Under the pieces are notes generated by a model. That model was not told the origin of the DNA, made no database searches, and saw only the letters and a program-made list of their open reading frames with translations. The position numbers were made by a program, and so were the translations under genes. A DNA stretch of 64,000 nt. It comes from Lepraria neglecta. Taxonomy: Eukaryota; Ascomycota; Lecanoromycetes; Lecanorales; Stereocaulaceae. The stretch spans positions 3,596,001 through 3,660,000 of the forward strand of contig CM065653.1 in NCBI GenBank assembly GCA_033220425.1. The letters run 5' to 3'. This document shows, piece by piece, positions 32,290 to 44,864 of the stretch (the stretch's first letter is position 1; each line of letters begins with the position of its first letter).

Positions 32290-32882
32290 CAGCAAGCATG
32301 TGTCCGCATGTATCACATACCATCACCAATCCAACTAAGAATGTGAGAGAACGATGTTTTTGGTCGAGCCTTGGTGATCTAAAGTTTTCATAGCCCGTCA
32401 TAATAGCATGCCGTTGAGCATCTAGGAAAGTTCTAGATGCAATGGCGTTTTGGACAGAATAGCCTTTCAGTTGACTGGGGCTCCTGCAAGGGTATAGACG
32501 TACAGGCCGAGTGCTTACCACGCTCAAGAACAGCCACAAACTAGTCGAGGGAACGCATAAAAAGATCGTTCCGTCTGCAAGACATTATTTTCGGCCCATT
32601 GAATTCTTGATATAGAGTCGTCGGTGGTGTGAGCGATCAATTGCACTGATTGCGTGACTGGGATGCCTAACGGCCTTCTCTCCAAATCTAACTCGGTTGT
32701 GTGGTTCGACCTGCACCTGGACGCCCGATGATAGGCATGCTGAACACCATCACCTGCTTATACGTAGGCGAGCTGAGCCCATTCAGAATGCCTTATCGCA
32801 AATTCGGCCCCAATGTTCTTTCACATCACACCTCTGTCCAAAGGCTGAGAAACACAGGTGTATTGCTTTCGAGCAAAGCACA
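32290..32882. other. Intergenic, no gene recognised
   Basis: About 600 bp between the methyltransferase and the decayed P450, presumably the 3' end of one and the promoter of the other. A 12-bp direct repeat (tagaaagttctagatgc-like) lies near 32422. Confidence 0.4.
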
Positions 32883-34590
32883 ATGATCAACCTTCCAATT
32901 TCGCCTGCCACTTCGGTGGTCGTATTGGTTGGAGTAATCGTGCTCCATACCGTCGTGACTGCAATTTATCGCTTGATTTTTCATCCTCTGGCTGGGCTTC
33001 CTAGTCCTAAGTTGGCTGCTCTTACAAAGTGGTACGAATTCTATTTTGACCTTGCAAAGGGCCATGGCGGACAATTCGCGTGGGAGATTAAGCCCGTGCA
33101 TAAGGTGTATGGTACGTCGAGATCTCTGCAGTATCTCTGCGACAGTCAAAGAGTGCGATGCCCATTGATCAGGGCCAATTGTCAGAATCAACCCAGAAGA
33201 ACTTCATATAGAGGATCCTAATTGGCATGAGACTCTTTACGCGGGCAATCCTACGAGAAGGGATAAATGGCCAGTAGCAGCTAGGATGGCTCGCTCAGAC
33301 CTAGGAAGTAAATGGTGACTGGCTCCGACATCGGATCCAGCTTAGAAGCTGATTTGGTTCCTGGTGATACATAGCTTTTGGGACTGTCCAGTATGACCTC
33401 CACCAGAAACGAAGCGCCGAGAACAGTCGGTTCCTCTCTGGCCGTGCCATAACCAACTCGGAACGCATCATACAAGCCCAAGCGCAAACTCTGTCGAACC
33501 TTCTTCAAGGTTGCTTTGAGAAGGGCGAAGTCATTGAGCTTCGTAAGACGCTGTTGGCGTACACTACCGATTCGGTAGCTCGATTTGCGCTTGGTGATTG
33601 GTTGGGTCTCCAGAACAACTAACGACGAGCGGATGAATGGTATCAAACAATACGCGCCGTTGCATTGAGCACTCCTTTGGTGAAACACTTCCCTTGGGCA
33701 ATGCCCTTGGCTCAATGGTTGCCTGTGAAACTGGTCGGCCTTGTCCAGCGGCAGTTGGCGAGACTGTTGCTTGTACACGATGCGAGGATCCACACAGACA
33801 TGCGCCTAGAAATGGGCCCGGCTGACAGGATCAATCATCGCCACAGGACGTGCACCCCGCAGCCCGCCGCTACTAATCGAGGGACCAAAAAGAAGAATAC
33901 AACTACATCGATACTCACATTACCCATGCCGCTCTTTTCTCATCTATTTGTGAAAGCTCTCTGCCAGCTCCTGAGAAGGATGCGAAGCGCCTAGCTCACG
34001 TACGCTTCGTGATGATTGTTACAGGGTGAGAATCAACGGCCCGGATATTAAGGATAGCAATATTTCACATCTTGTCGAATGTTGATGTACTGAGGCGCCT
34101 ACAAGACGAAGTGGTGACGGCCATGCCGGATGTCTCGAAAATGCCATCCATGAAAGTTTTGAAGGAGCTGCCTTATCTGGTATTGTTCCGAGCTCTTTTG
34201 CCTCTTTCGTCAATTTGGTACTTGACCACTAACTTAGGGATTTAGACCGGAGTCATCAAAGAAGCACTACGCCTATCGGCTTCCGTTACATCGAGAAGTC
34301 TTCTGTTGGCTCACCAGGAGTTATCATACAAGACATACGACGAGCTTCCTTCTATCTAAGCTTCTGTCATAATTTTCCTAGAGTGGTGATAGCTGACGAT
34401 GGTATCAGATTTGCATATGCTGAATTGTTTCTGGCCTTAGTAGTCGTTCGGTGGTTTGACTTTCGGCTTTTTGGTACCACTTGGGAACGCAATATTGATT
34501 CTGTGCGAGACTGCCAGAGTCATCCCGAGGGGCAGAATGGAGATAGTAGGACTTCGACCGTAGGAATTAGCTATGGGAATTGGTCGCTGA
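32883..34590 (+). pseudogene. Cytochrome P450, decayed
   Basis: The 5' end is clear: ATG 32883, a membrane anchor (VVVLVGVIVLHTVVTAIY), then RLIFHPLAGLPSPKLAALTK and YEFYFDLAKGHGGQFAWEI, typical of fungal microsomal P450s. The frame then moves repeatedly: [20 protein letters not shown] at about 33190, KHFPWAMPLAQWLPVKLVGL at 33680, LSNVDVLRRLQDEVVTAMPD at about 34080, GVIKEALRLSASV (the ExxR helix) at about 34250. It ends with LFLALVVVRWFDFRLFGTTW at 34410. Several frameshifts and stops are present, and the heme-binding Cys loop is missing between the ExxR part and the final segment, so about 100 residues are deleted. Not functional. Confidence 0.82.
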
Positions 34591-35307
34591 ATTGAGCTAC
34601 CACTGGAATCTAGGGGCGAGCTATCCGGGTACTTTCCGCTTGAAAAGGCTCTCAAGGTAAATCTTCGGTAACTCTTCTATTTTCGGCCGGAGCACTATCC
34701 CGTGCTCACCTTCGCATTCAAGGACTGTTGAAGCTGACATTCGCTCTTGCCACACCGCCATCAAGAGTTCCTCCGAGAGCAGCTCGCCTCATTCGGCTAC
34801 GTTTTAAGGCCGAGGGGACATCAGGCGGGAAGGGACGCGCAACTCTTCGGTTCCGCTTTCCAAAACTGTACACTAGCCAATCAACGAATCATTTGTTATG
34901 CACACCGCCGATCTATGCATAGTGGTTGATAACAGAACTGAAGGAATCCCGATCAGCTCCCTGGCATGCATATCGACACTTGCAAGGTAAGCTTACTGCA
35001 TAAACGATGCGGTGTGGATCTGTCAGTATTAGACTGCTAGTCTCGTTGCCTATTTCTTAATGCCTAGTCTTCGTCGTATCTCGCAAGAGTTCTTTGTATT
35101 AGGTAGAGGCTAGTTAGCACAACACGGAAAGCCCAGAATTATCTCTGCTTACATCAGCGTAATGGCGTCTCACTCAATTTTACGAGACAATTGTCCGGCT
35201 TCGTATCAGCGTTGTATCAGCAGCCAGAGCGTTGTTTATAAAATCGCCCTTTTCCTTTTCTGCATTTCTCGTCTCTTGCAAATTCCTTTGTACCGAATCC
35301 CGGCACA
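34591..35307. other. Intergenic, possible gene debris
   Basis: A short frame at 34747-34929 has some protein character (HQEFLREQLASFGYVLRPRG) but cannot be assigned. The right end holds the promoter of the intact P450. Confidence 0.4.
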
Positions 35308-37097
35308 ATGGCTCTCAGTCAATTGACCCAATGGTTCAGTCTCGCACTACTGGCCGTAGTGATCCGATTCGCATCTTTTCGTTACGTCTATGGAGTTCAG
35401 AAATTTAAAGGCCCTCTGTTGGCTTCTTTCACAGATTTCTGGAGATTTCTACATGCCTATCGTAACAATTTGTTCCCATCGCGACATTTGCACGAGGAAT
35501 ATGGCGATGTGGTGCGAGTAGGCCCGAACGCACTTTGCTTTCGGGATCCGCAAGCAATCAGAGATATCTTTGGGGCTGGAAAGAATTGGGAAAAGGTATT
35601 TCAACCTCCAAGAAGTCGGTCAAAGTTACATCTACTGACCAAGTCTTTATGTTCGAAGTCAGGACTATACGCTCCCAGCGCCCCTGTCTCTAGAGGAGAA
35701 TGGGCGCACACCTTGTTTTCGAGTCCAGACCAAACATGGCATCGGAACGTTCGCAGAGCCATGAATCCATTTTTCTCCCAGACCACAGTAACTACGTACG
35801 AGCCACTCGTGGAATCAACGGTCGAGCCTTTCTTGGCGGAACTTGAAAATCGTTTTGCCAACAAGGATGGTGATGAAGGCTGTGTGGACGTGTTTACCTG
35901 GATGACTTATTTCACCTTCGATGTGATGAGTGATTTGACGTACAGCCAACGCCATGGATTCATTGCACGCGGTGAGGACGTTCACGGCATAATAGGTTGG
36001 GTAGAAAAGTTTCTGGCATATGGCTTCTGGGTCAGTCCAGTGCTCTTCTCTTTCTTGCACTGCGCTCGTCACGACTAACCAACCCTTCAGGCGGGTCAAA
36101 TGCCATGGATCGATAGGCTTTTCAGGCACAACCCGTTCCTCATGTGGCTTGAGAGGCGCGGATGGTACGCCGGCAATACCTTTCCCGGCGCCAGATTTGC
36201 CCTTGAACGACTTGCAGAAAGAGAACAGGAGGAGGCCATTACTGGAAACGATACCAAGAAACGTGAAGACCTGCTTGACAAGTTCCGCAAAGCTAAGAAA
36301 GAACGGCCGGAGCATATCACCATCAGAGAAGTTTTGGGCCTTAGTCTGTCGACTATCATAGCCGGTTCAGAGCCAAGGTGAGTGCTACTCATATCACGTC
36401 AACAATAGAAGCTAACCTCTCATCCCCAAAGCGCGGTCAGTCTAACCTCGATATTTTACTATGTGCTACGCACACCGGGCTGCTACGACAAGCTCCAAGA
36501 CGAGCTATTCACCCGCCTCCCAAACCCAGCCTCCTCGAAATATCCTCAGACCCCCTTCACCATTGCTCGCTCGCTTCCATATCTCCATGCCTGCATTCAA
36601 GAAGCATTCCGTCTACACCCTCCTTTCGCCATCAATTTCGAACGCCTCGTTCCGCAGGGAGGTGCCACCATCTGCAACCACTACATTCCCGGCGGTACGA
36701 TCGTTAGTGTGAATCCATGGGTCACGCAGCGTGATAAAGCTACATTCGGAGACGATGTGGATGATTTTAGGCCGGAGAGGTGGATGACACAAGATGAGGA
36801 GAAAGTTAGAGCAATGGAGAGGGCAATGTTTCTGTTCGGAGCAGGGAGTCATATATGTTTAGGCAGGAACGTTGCGCTGATGGAGATTTATAAGCTTGTT
36901 CCTAGTTTGCTGAGGATGTTCGAGGTGCGTGGTTCTCACTTATTATCTTTTTGATTAGATGGCACTGACCAACTCTCCTTCTGTCATAGATTTCGATGGT
37001 GGACCCTAAGAAAGAGTGGACGGTCGATACTTGGGCCGTTTCGAGACAGAAGGGTTTCGAGGTTCGGATCAAGAGGAGGTGGAACTTGGAGAAATGA
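35308..37097 (+). CDS. Cytochrome P450, CYP57 (pisatin demethylase)-like
   Basis: Five exons (35308-35595, 35659-36030, 36091-36377, 36432-36924, 36990-37097) give 515 aa, the normal length. Seen: N-terminal membrane anchor; WxxxR-type helix C (WHRNVRRAMNPFFS); I-helix IIAGSEPSAVSLTS, in which AGSEPS stands for the usual AGxDT; ExxR as EAFRLHPP; PERW as FRPERW; and the heme loop FLFGAGSHICLGRNVALMEI with the thiolate Cys. The overall pattern resembles the pisatin-demethylase group of fungal P450s. Endoplasmic reticulum monooxygenase needing a P450 reductase; substrate unknown. All introns are 54-65 bp with good signals and no stop is present. It lies downstream of the methyltransferase and the decayed P450 on the same strand. 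Confidence 0.9.
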
Positions 37098-37806
37098 GAG
37101 ATGTCGTTAGTGGAAAGCTACCAGGGGAGTTTGCGCGCTCCTGCTCCCATTCCCCCTCGAAACAGACCTCTCTCCTCAGTCTCGTTACGTTGTTTATTTG
37201 GATCGAAGAGGGCGCTAGCACCTTTGGACACACACAATGATCTAACTATGATATAATGCCAGTATTACATGATCGAATCAAATATGTCATGACTTGATCG
37301 AGCCCCCAGGTCAATGGTGTGTAGCATCTTATGACAGTCATCACGGATGCCCTAAGCCTCTTGCCTCTTCAATCCGACAACTGCCTAGCAGTGTTTTTGT
37401 CGCACCATGGCAGCGCAAGAGAACGCTAGATCTCAAGGACTGTCATGTGGATGAGGGAGAGGGTCAAAATATTATTCTAGCGAGGACTCGCATAAATGCC
37501 GATGATGAGCTTCAAGATCAAATACGGACGAGTATCACTCCAGCGGGAAACAGCGCTTTTGGCAGGCCCTGGTTTTGAGATCCCAGATCCACCGCTGATG
37601 GAAGATGGTGAGTCTGCTTGGCTGATGGGAGTGTCCGCTACAGTGGTGATTGCTACTGTATTGCTACCAAAGGCAGATGCGATGAGACTTTCTATTTGTC
37701 GCTCTCAGAAATAGAACTCGCTGTCGACACCTCCAACTCCACTTCCGTTGAGCCTGACTGGTCCACGAAACTCTTCGTAAACGTTGACCCTTACTCTTCG
37801 CCAGGT
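37098..37806. other. Intergenic, no convincing gene
   Basis: Three overlapping plus-strand frames between 37294 and 37869 have weak protein character and overlap the end of the minus-strand gene; none is supported. Confidence 0.35.
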
Positions 37807-40800
37807 TTATTGGCTGCAGTAGTGCCTATGGCCAGAGAAATTGGCCCAGACGGTGCCGGAGCCAACTAAAATTACATGACTGGAATGCATCGTCTGGACT
37901 CCGGGCGGAAGTGTTGTGCTTCCAAGGACCAAGCCGCCATCAGAAGCTTCATGCAGTAGTGGTATGGAAGTGCGTGGAGTTGCACTAAGAAGGTAAGGAG
38001 TCCTATCGATAGTAACGATGTTGGAGCCAACCGACAGCGTGTGACTCGAGTATGTGATTTGTGCTCCTGGCAGAAAGGTAGTGCTTTTAAGCACCACGCC
38101 GCCATCGGCAGCTTCATAGAATGAAGGGTTGCTGCCCTGAATCAACGGTATGGAAGCCCCCTGACTTGCACCGATAGTGTAAGGGATATCATCCACAACG
38201 ACATGATTTGAGGCAGCCGATACGATTTGACCCAAAGTCGTGACGTGCGCGCCAGGAGGCAACGTCAAGCTTCCCACCACGACACCACAGCCACTTGCTT
38301 CGTGAATATCTGGATCGTCAGCCATAGTCAATGACAGAGGAACACCAGAGCTTAACGTGCGAGTGCCGTCTATAATGACGACACCTGAAGCAGCCGAGAC
38401 AATGTGTCTGATACTTGTGATTTGTGCTCCCGGAGGCATTGTCAAGGTTCCAAACGCTACACCATCGCCGCTAACTTCACGTACAGTCGGTTCACTGGCG
38501 TCCTCTAATCGCACAGAAGCGCCAGTACTCAAAACAAGAGGATTCAAATCTGATCCAGCAGAAATAATATAACCCAAACTTGAGATCTGAGCGCCTGGTG
38601 CAATTGCCAGTGTCTCTATGACAACACCACCACCAGAAGCTTCGCCTAAAAGCGGGTCGTCGGCTGTAGCTAACTGCTCAGGGCCATCTCGCGTGAATGA
38701 ATTTGAGCTCAAAACCTCAATACCGCCTAGCCCTCCACCTACTGCTTTAGAGTCCAAGGCAATGGTACTTTGTACGACTCTTCCATCAGTGGGTTCGAGT
38801 AGATCTGGCAACCCCGCTTGAGAAGTCTCGAGTGCCGATAAACTGGGATCTAAGGCATTAGGCTGCCATTGTTGCTTTGGATCTGTGCCATCACAATGGC
38901 TGGGTGAGCCGCCGCTCGGCGATGGAACTATTGTCATTGTTGACACGCCCTCATTCGCTATGCTTTTCTGAGCTCCAGATTCTGGCCGTGCTATGGATCT
39001 CGCCGCAGGACCAATTGTCTGCTCTTCCGACTACTCTGTACGAAGTGATTTTGCAGGCGATTCAGCAGACCCGTCCTCTCCAGGTAAGTTCGCAGCTCCA
39101 TGAATATTATTTGGGGAATCCTCGCCCGTGTCTCGATTTTCCACCAACGGTGTTTGAGTTTTGGTAACCAGAATAAGGTGAATTGGCAGCTCCTGCTCCA
39201 GCTTGCTGCGGAGATGCTCCTTCAGCGGCTGCAGGAGGCGAATTGCTCGCTCTAACCTTTGCAAGCTGTGCGGGTTGAGCCGGCGAAGCATTGACATCAG
39301 CATCAGGAAAGCCAGGATCTCGTTTGCCTGCTGGTGCCACGTCTCCAGCATCCGGCCGTATATCGCTCGCACTTGCTATTACTATGCTGTTCAGTGCGCT
39401 GCTCACTTCTGTACTCGCTTGGAGCCCAATGACAGGCTCATTGGCATTTATTTTATCGTTCGTATTGGCTGGCGGTGCATTTCCATCAGGTTCCCCCATT
39501 TGGCCGTGGTGGGCCTGAATCGGCGTAGGTACATGGTTTGGCACAGGAGTCACAGCAGCCGGATGGCTAGACCCGCTGTTATGGGCGGCGCTGGGCTCCA
39601 TGAGGCTATTCAACAAATTACCAGATCTCATTACCGCGGATTGGTTTGGGCCTGCTAGGATGGGAGTAGTAGGGCTCGTCATAGTTTCAATGGAGAGTGT
39701 GGGTGTGACAGTAGGGTACAGACTGTACTGTTGTTGTTGCGGTAGAGCTTTTCAGCAGATCCGTGAGTCAAAACAGAGGCTGCCTCTCAGAGGACAGGAG
39801 GGTCACGGATAGGCAGCTTAGAACACTTTGCCCATTGAGGGTTGACATCCGTGACATCAGGGGGCACAGAAAGCAATGGTATCGGTTCCCAATAATTTAA
39901 AAGAGCCGGAAAGGATGAAGCCACGGACCTTAGTCCCGTACAGGCAGGATTGGCTAAGAGTTGTGAAACCGATTCAGGTGAGACCAGTTCGGTGTAATTT
40001 AGCTTCTGAATGATAGACGGATTGCAATTGTTGGCGGCTGATACGTCTTCCGACCTGTAAGGGCCTCCTGTGTACTTGGCATATATCGAGCCTATCTGGG
40101 CAGTATTAAAAGAGCTGCAGTCGTAGCTTGCTTGTATACTTTCATATACCATGTACACAGAGGGCGATAGGCTACTAGACATTAGTACATACCGTATAAG
40201 GATTAATCTTGACTCGCAAAGCATGGCCATCGGACACAGGACCGTACGAAGCACCAGAAACCAGGATTGGGGAGCCCGCAGTCATGACGCCAGTTTCAGG
40301 TGTCCAGAAGACAAGGGAAGCATCGGCGCCTAATATGGTGCACTTGGTGCAATATACTATCGATGGCGGAAGTGTCGTAGTGGAAATTGTTTGTGAGGCT
40401 TCGCAAGGTCGTTCCCCTTCTGCGGCTGGGTTGGTATCACATGCCGACGTATGAATTGTATACGTCACAATTTTTGGAGTAGCCCAGGCGCATCTTAGAC
40501 AAGCGGCATCTGAGCCGTTCGCATAGATACTGGGTAACGAGGCTGCAGATATCAACATGCTTGAGTTGCGCGGCGAGCCTTGAGTGGCGTTTTGATGGTT
40601 ATCTCTCAATGCCATCGCATTATCCAAGGTCCCAGTGCCGGGCGATAACAGCGAAGCAGCTTTTGTGTAATTCAGAAACATTTTTCTGCCCAACTGCCCA
40701 ACTTGAATTGCTCGTATTGTGCCACGTCTGTAGTACTGAGGGGATCTGCGCACTTGCAGTCGTGTTTAGGGCCAGAATCGAAACGGACGAGGAATTCTTG

Positions 40801-41163
40801 GACGTGGGAGTACTCGATGTTGGCTCCTGTTGGATTGCTATGTCATGCTCTTGGACCTCACTTTTCTGCGGGAAGCTGGAGGTTGAATCACACGGCGTCG
40901 ATGCTGTTGCTGTAAGGATCGATCTGCTTGAATTGAGCCACAATGGTGCTGACGTTGATCTCTGCACGCCTTCGCCCGCGGTTGAAAGGTCTGAGTCCGA
41001 GCTGCGTGAGGGTAATACTGAAAACCCCAGAAACCATTAAATACTTTCAAATGCGTCCAAAATGAGGCCTAGGGGACGTTGCTTCATACTTACAAGTTCC
41101 CATGGCTCCCGCAAATGTGTCCACCAGAAAGAGGAGTGTATAGAGACTTCTAAGATAGGCCAT
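37807..41163 (-). pseudogene. Secreted repeat-rich surface protein, decayed
   Basis: ATG 41163 begins a signal peptide (MAYLRSLYTLLFLVDTFAG). After an intron (41093-41018) the chain is Ser/Thr-rich with many N-glycosylation sites (NSS, NTT, NTS, NYT, NAT). A Cys-containing block (CLRCAW, YCTKCTILGAD, YDCSSFNT) follows, then a proline/alanine-rich linker (39682-39107), then at 38950-37807 five or so repeats of about 60 residues built on PPGAxITSxxHIVSAASxxVVIDG. This plan is seen in fungal wall proteins. Reading changes frame near 40690 (an A5 run) and near 39170, and a TAG lies at about 39031-39033, so one continuous product is unlikely. Alternatively there are two genes split near 39.0 kb. 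Another intron lies at 39806-39748; one near 40.1-40.2 kb is unplaced. Confidence 0.6.
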
Positions 41164-44100
41164 TTGGATGTCTTGGCTCTGGATTGACTGTGGTTGCACG
41201 AGAGGAGTAATGTCTTTTCTTCGGATGGACTCTCCATGATCTCGCTCAAAAGAAACGCACATCGAATTTACAACATAGCCTCAATCTATCTGTCAGTCAA
41301 CGGATACGCATAGAATGCAAGATCGTCGACAGCTCTAGCCTTACCGGTCGGCTAGTTATAGGCAGAATTTCATGCATGTTTGGCGGCATTGGCAAAGCCC
41401 TTGTTGAGAGATGAGATACAAGCGCCATTGCTCCTTCCCCAGTTCAGGTCACTGCCGCCCCAGTGGGCGCTATAGCGCAATGATCTGCTTGTCAAATATC
41501 CCACGGGTTTGGTAGTCCAAGCAAGTGGCGTCTTAGCCATCCTGGATTCGACATACGCGATGCGAAAAGTTTCAAGTATGACGAGTGGCCCATGCATTGT
41601 TCCTGGCACATGTTGATCATCGATCCGAATAATAAGTAGCTTTCTGCTAGGAGATTTTGCGGCAACGAACTTTCACAATAAGGTAAGGAACTTTGATAAT
41701 GCAGTGAGAACAGGCTGCTGTTGGCATAACCTCTCTCATTATCACTTCACAGCATACTATCTCATGGCAACATAACTCCTATCGTCTTTGCGCGCGGCTG
41801 CTACCTTGTTTAATTAAAATGGCCATGCCTTCAGGCGAGTTGCTGAGCCCCGTTGTCATAATTTCTCCAATCCATCTACGCTTGTCGCGCTATTGTCAGA
41901 GCGGCTCGTGCGCATCTTTCAATGACTGTCTTCGAGGCTGCGGATGGAAGTCCACACTAGCGCTAGAAGCTGCCAATTGATATGATGAGCACGCTTTGGA
42001 GGATTGGATGTTGGGAAAGGAGTTCACCAGAGTGGCCGACTTGATGACTAAGCGTTCCATCTTGGCGCGTTCAAAGACCAACATAAGAAGCTTCACTTAT
42101 CTACTGCTGACAACCAGGCGACTGCACGCCTCTCGTGAGAATAGCCTCCTATTGCGGACCGCTGTCCAGAAGCTCCAGCGCTAGTACTCAAGTCGGGTGG
42201 TCCTAAGTTGAAGGAATCGGCCTCGTCTAGCCAGCCTACCTCCTTCAACCGATCGATACTTGTGCCCCGCCTTTTTTTTCTACCTTCGCTTCTTGCCGCT
42301 GCGAACTGGGGAACGCAACCCGTCACTGCGGAGCTGGGACACAGGCAGGATCGGTGAACATGATCAAGGACAAGAGAGAGCTATTCCCGAATGGATGAGC
42401 AATACATGAAAGGATACATATCGTGTGAAGACCGACGGAAGGTCCGAGGCGCCAACTCGAAATCTGATCAGGCGTTACTCGCTATATGACAACCGTCCTG
42501 GAGGCGCTTTGTGCATACATAGGCACTTGTAAGCCGTCTCCTTGGGGGGAAGAATTGTTGTGCCCTGGTCTGATTGACAGCTCCACGATGATGAGCCTAG
42601 CAAGCGCACACTTTGAGTTCTCCTGGTAATAGTGGCTCTTCCAGAGGACGAGATTGCCTCGTGGTCTCACAACCATACATTCACATCTACCATGACTTAA
42701 TCAACATCGGATCTACATTCATGAGAAGATTGCCAGGAGGTCTGGCTTATTCTGAACAAAGGCTCTAGTTTTGAACTGCTGGCCTTTAGACACTGGTTAT
42801 CTCGCACCCATGATTTGGATCGGTGGGCAGGCATGGATCTTGGAGGAAATGGAATTTCAGAAGCAGAGAGATTGTTGAGAACAGACCGTTTTCTCTGTGG
42901 GTCCAAATCTCATTGAAGCGTGCCGAAGAAATACACAAGTTGAGACGCTTGATCTCCGTTGTACAAGAGTACAGGACCTGCAGTAATGCGTTTCATGAGC
43001 TCACTAACCGAGCTCTCACTCCCATGATCAGACATTGCCTTCAGGCGCAAGCCAACGAGACGAGAGAGCGTGGTGTTCATGAACAATGTTCTCTCCCACT
43101 CTGAAATGTCTTGTTCACCCTTACCGTTGATCCATAGCCTCCTCGCCAACGGAATTCAGCTCTTCTCGACTGCCCATACTTCGTCCCCGTATGGTAGATA
43201 TACTAAGTCGCGGATTTGATAACGGCATCTCTTCTCCCGGCAGTGATTCACCGTGTCCTCAACTGTATGGGCAAGACACCTGCAATCCTTCACCTAGAGC
43301 TGGTTGGCTACGTACACAATATTCTTCACCGTCTTATGAAGACTTTGACTATTTGAATCGAGGAATTCACAGATTTATTCTGTAGATTCTCAAGCCAGCT
43401 CGCATCTTCATGAAGGAACCACGGTTTCACAAGGTGAAGGCCAACCCTTGACATTGAATCGGTCTTCACATGTTTTCAAATCCATTATCGAGTAGGAAGA
43501 TCGTGTTCACGCTCTTGAATTTACTAGATAGTATTATAGGAGAAAGTGACAGAAATGCTCGCACCCTCCCAAGCGTTCACCCGGCTTCCACGATACCGTC
43601 ATTCATCAACATGTGTTATCATGTCATAGGCTCTTTTGTGCATATAAACGCCATCCCCAACCTGTAGAATTACAACATTGTCAGCAGAAGCTTTATATCT
43701 TACCAACCTCCATCGAGATTGTCTTGGCACTAATTGATAGCGGTACTCTTCGCGCTTTGACGTTGCGACTTCCTCAACTTCTACACAAGTAACAGGAAAC
43801 CACGCCCCTGCTAGATACACGTCATTGATGTGAGTCACTAAGGTCGAGCTACTAAGCAACTATAGTCTTCACACAACACAAGCTCAAGTCGGTCAGCCAC
43901 ATCGCTTGAGCTTCATTTGGCCAACACAAATCAGATTCACTCACGATTCGACGTGAATTAGGTTGAACCCCCCTGCCAGCATTCGCCACTTTGCACTTCT
44001 ATAAGTACCTTCGGCCCTCCCTCTTTCCCACCACCTCCACCACTCCTTCCGCGCCTCTGTCAACATCCACCGCATTACAAGACTGCTCTGACAGACGACT

Positions 44101-44495
44101 TGTCATACGAGGCTCTCCACTACTTCTACCAACAGATCACACCCCAGCACCAGCGAGCATGGCTGCTGCAGGTCTACCGCTTCGAAGCCGCTCTCTCTCG
44201 GTCAATGTCGGTTACGGATCCGTGGAGTGACAAACCGGCCAAGCTTCTTCTACAATCACCTCTACTTGTCCCTCAGGCTCTCCAAAAATGCAAAGTCTGC
44301 CTTCACGGATCCTCTGCCGAACAAAGACACAATTGCCTCAATCGCAAAGACCGATCCTAGTTCTTATATATGTCAGGCCTTCAAGTGACTCGCGTTCTTC
44401 AATATATGGAGACACTACTTGAGAGTCGATGAGAGCATCACTCTTTCCTATTCTCCAAGTCCACCTGAAGTCAATACCTCCCACCTTCAGCATCT
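41164..44495. other. Long gene-poor stretch, 3.3 kb
   Basis: No gene can be named. Weak candidates are a minus-strand frame 43149-42910 (ARRLWINGKGEQDISEWERT, amphipathic) followed by another at 42906-42697, which could be exons of one decayed gene, and a minus-strand frame 43859-43599 (WFPVTCVEVEEVATSKREEY). None has a recognisable motif. Confidence 0.4.
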
Positions 44496-44864
44496 TTGCC
44501 GTCATCTCTAGTACGAGCTCCTAATCCGGAATCTTATTCCGAAAGCAGCCCAACAGACACCCGCTTCTCTATCGCACAGCTCAACACGTTCCAGACCAAG
44601 CAGCAAGCAACCAAGCGGAAAATCGGCGGCATGAGCAATCTCAACGTACCCAGCGTCCACGGTATGCCAGCCATCAAGAACGCCGCCTCCACTGAACCAA
44701 CCCCAGCTGCAGCTCAAGCCTCGGACCAAACCTCTCCTCAAAATACCTCATCACAAGGTGCGACATTTACATATATAAACCTGCCGCAGAGCGCACATCT
44801 CCTATGCCCCAACTCACTCAAATCAACATACTCACCTCCAACGATATGGAGAAAACAACACTAA
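44496..44864 (+). CDS. Hypothetical protein fragment
   Basis: An open frame rich in Ser, Thr, Pro and Gln; the first ATG is at 44631 (MSNLNVPSVHGMPAIKN). It is low-complexity and disordered-looking. Real coding is possible but unsupported. Confidence 0.25.
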   Translation: MPSSLVRAPNPESYSESSPTDTRFSIAQLNTFQTKQQATKRKIGGMSNLNVPSVHGMPAIKNAASTEPTPAAAQASDQTSPQNTSSQGATFTYINLPQSAHLLCPNSLKSTYSPPTIWRKQH

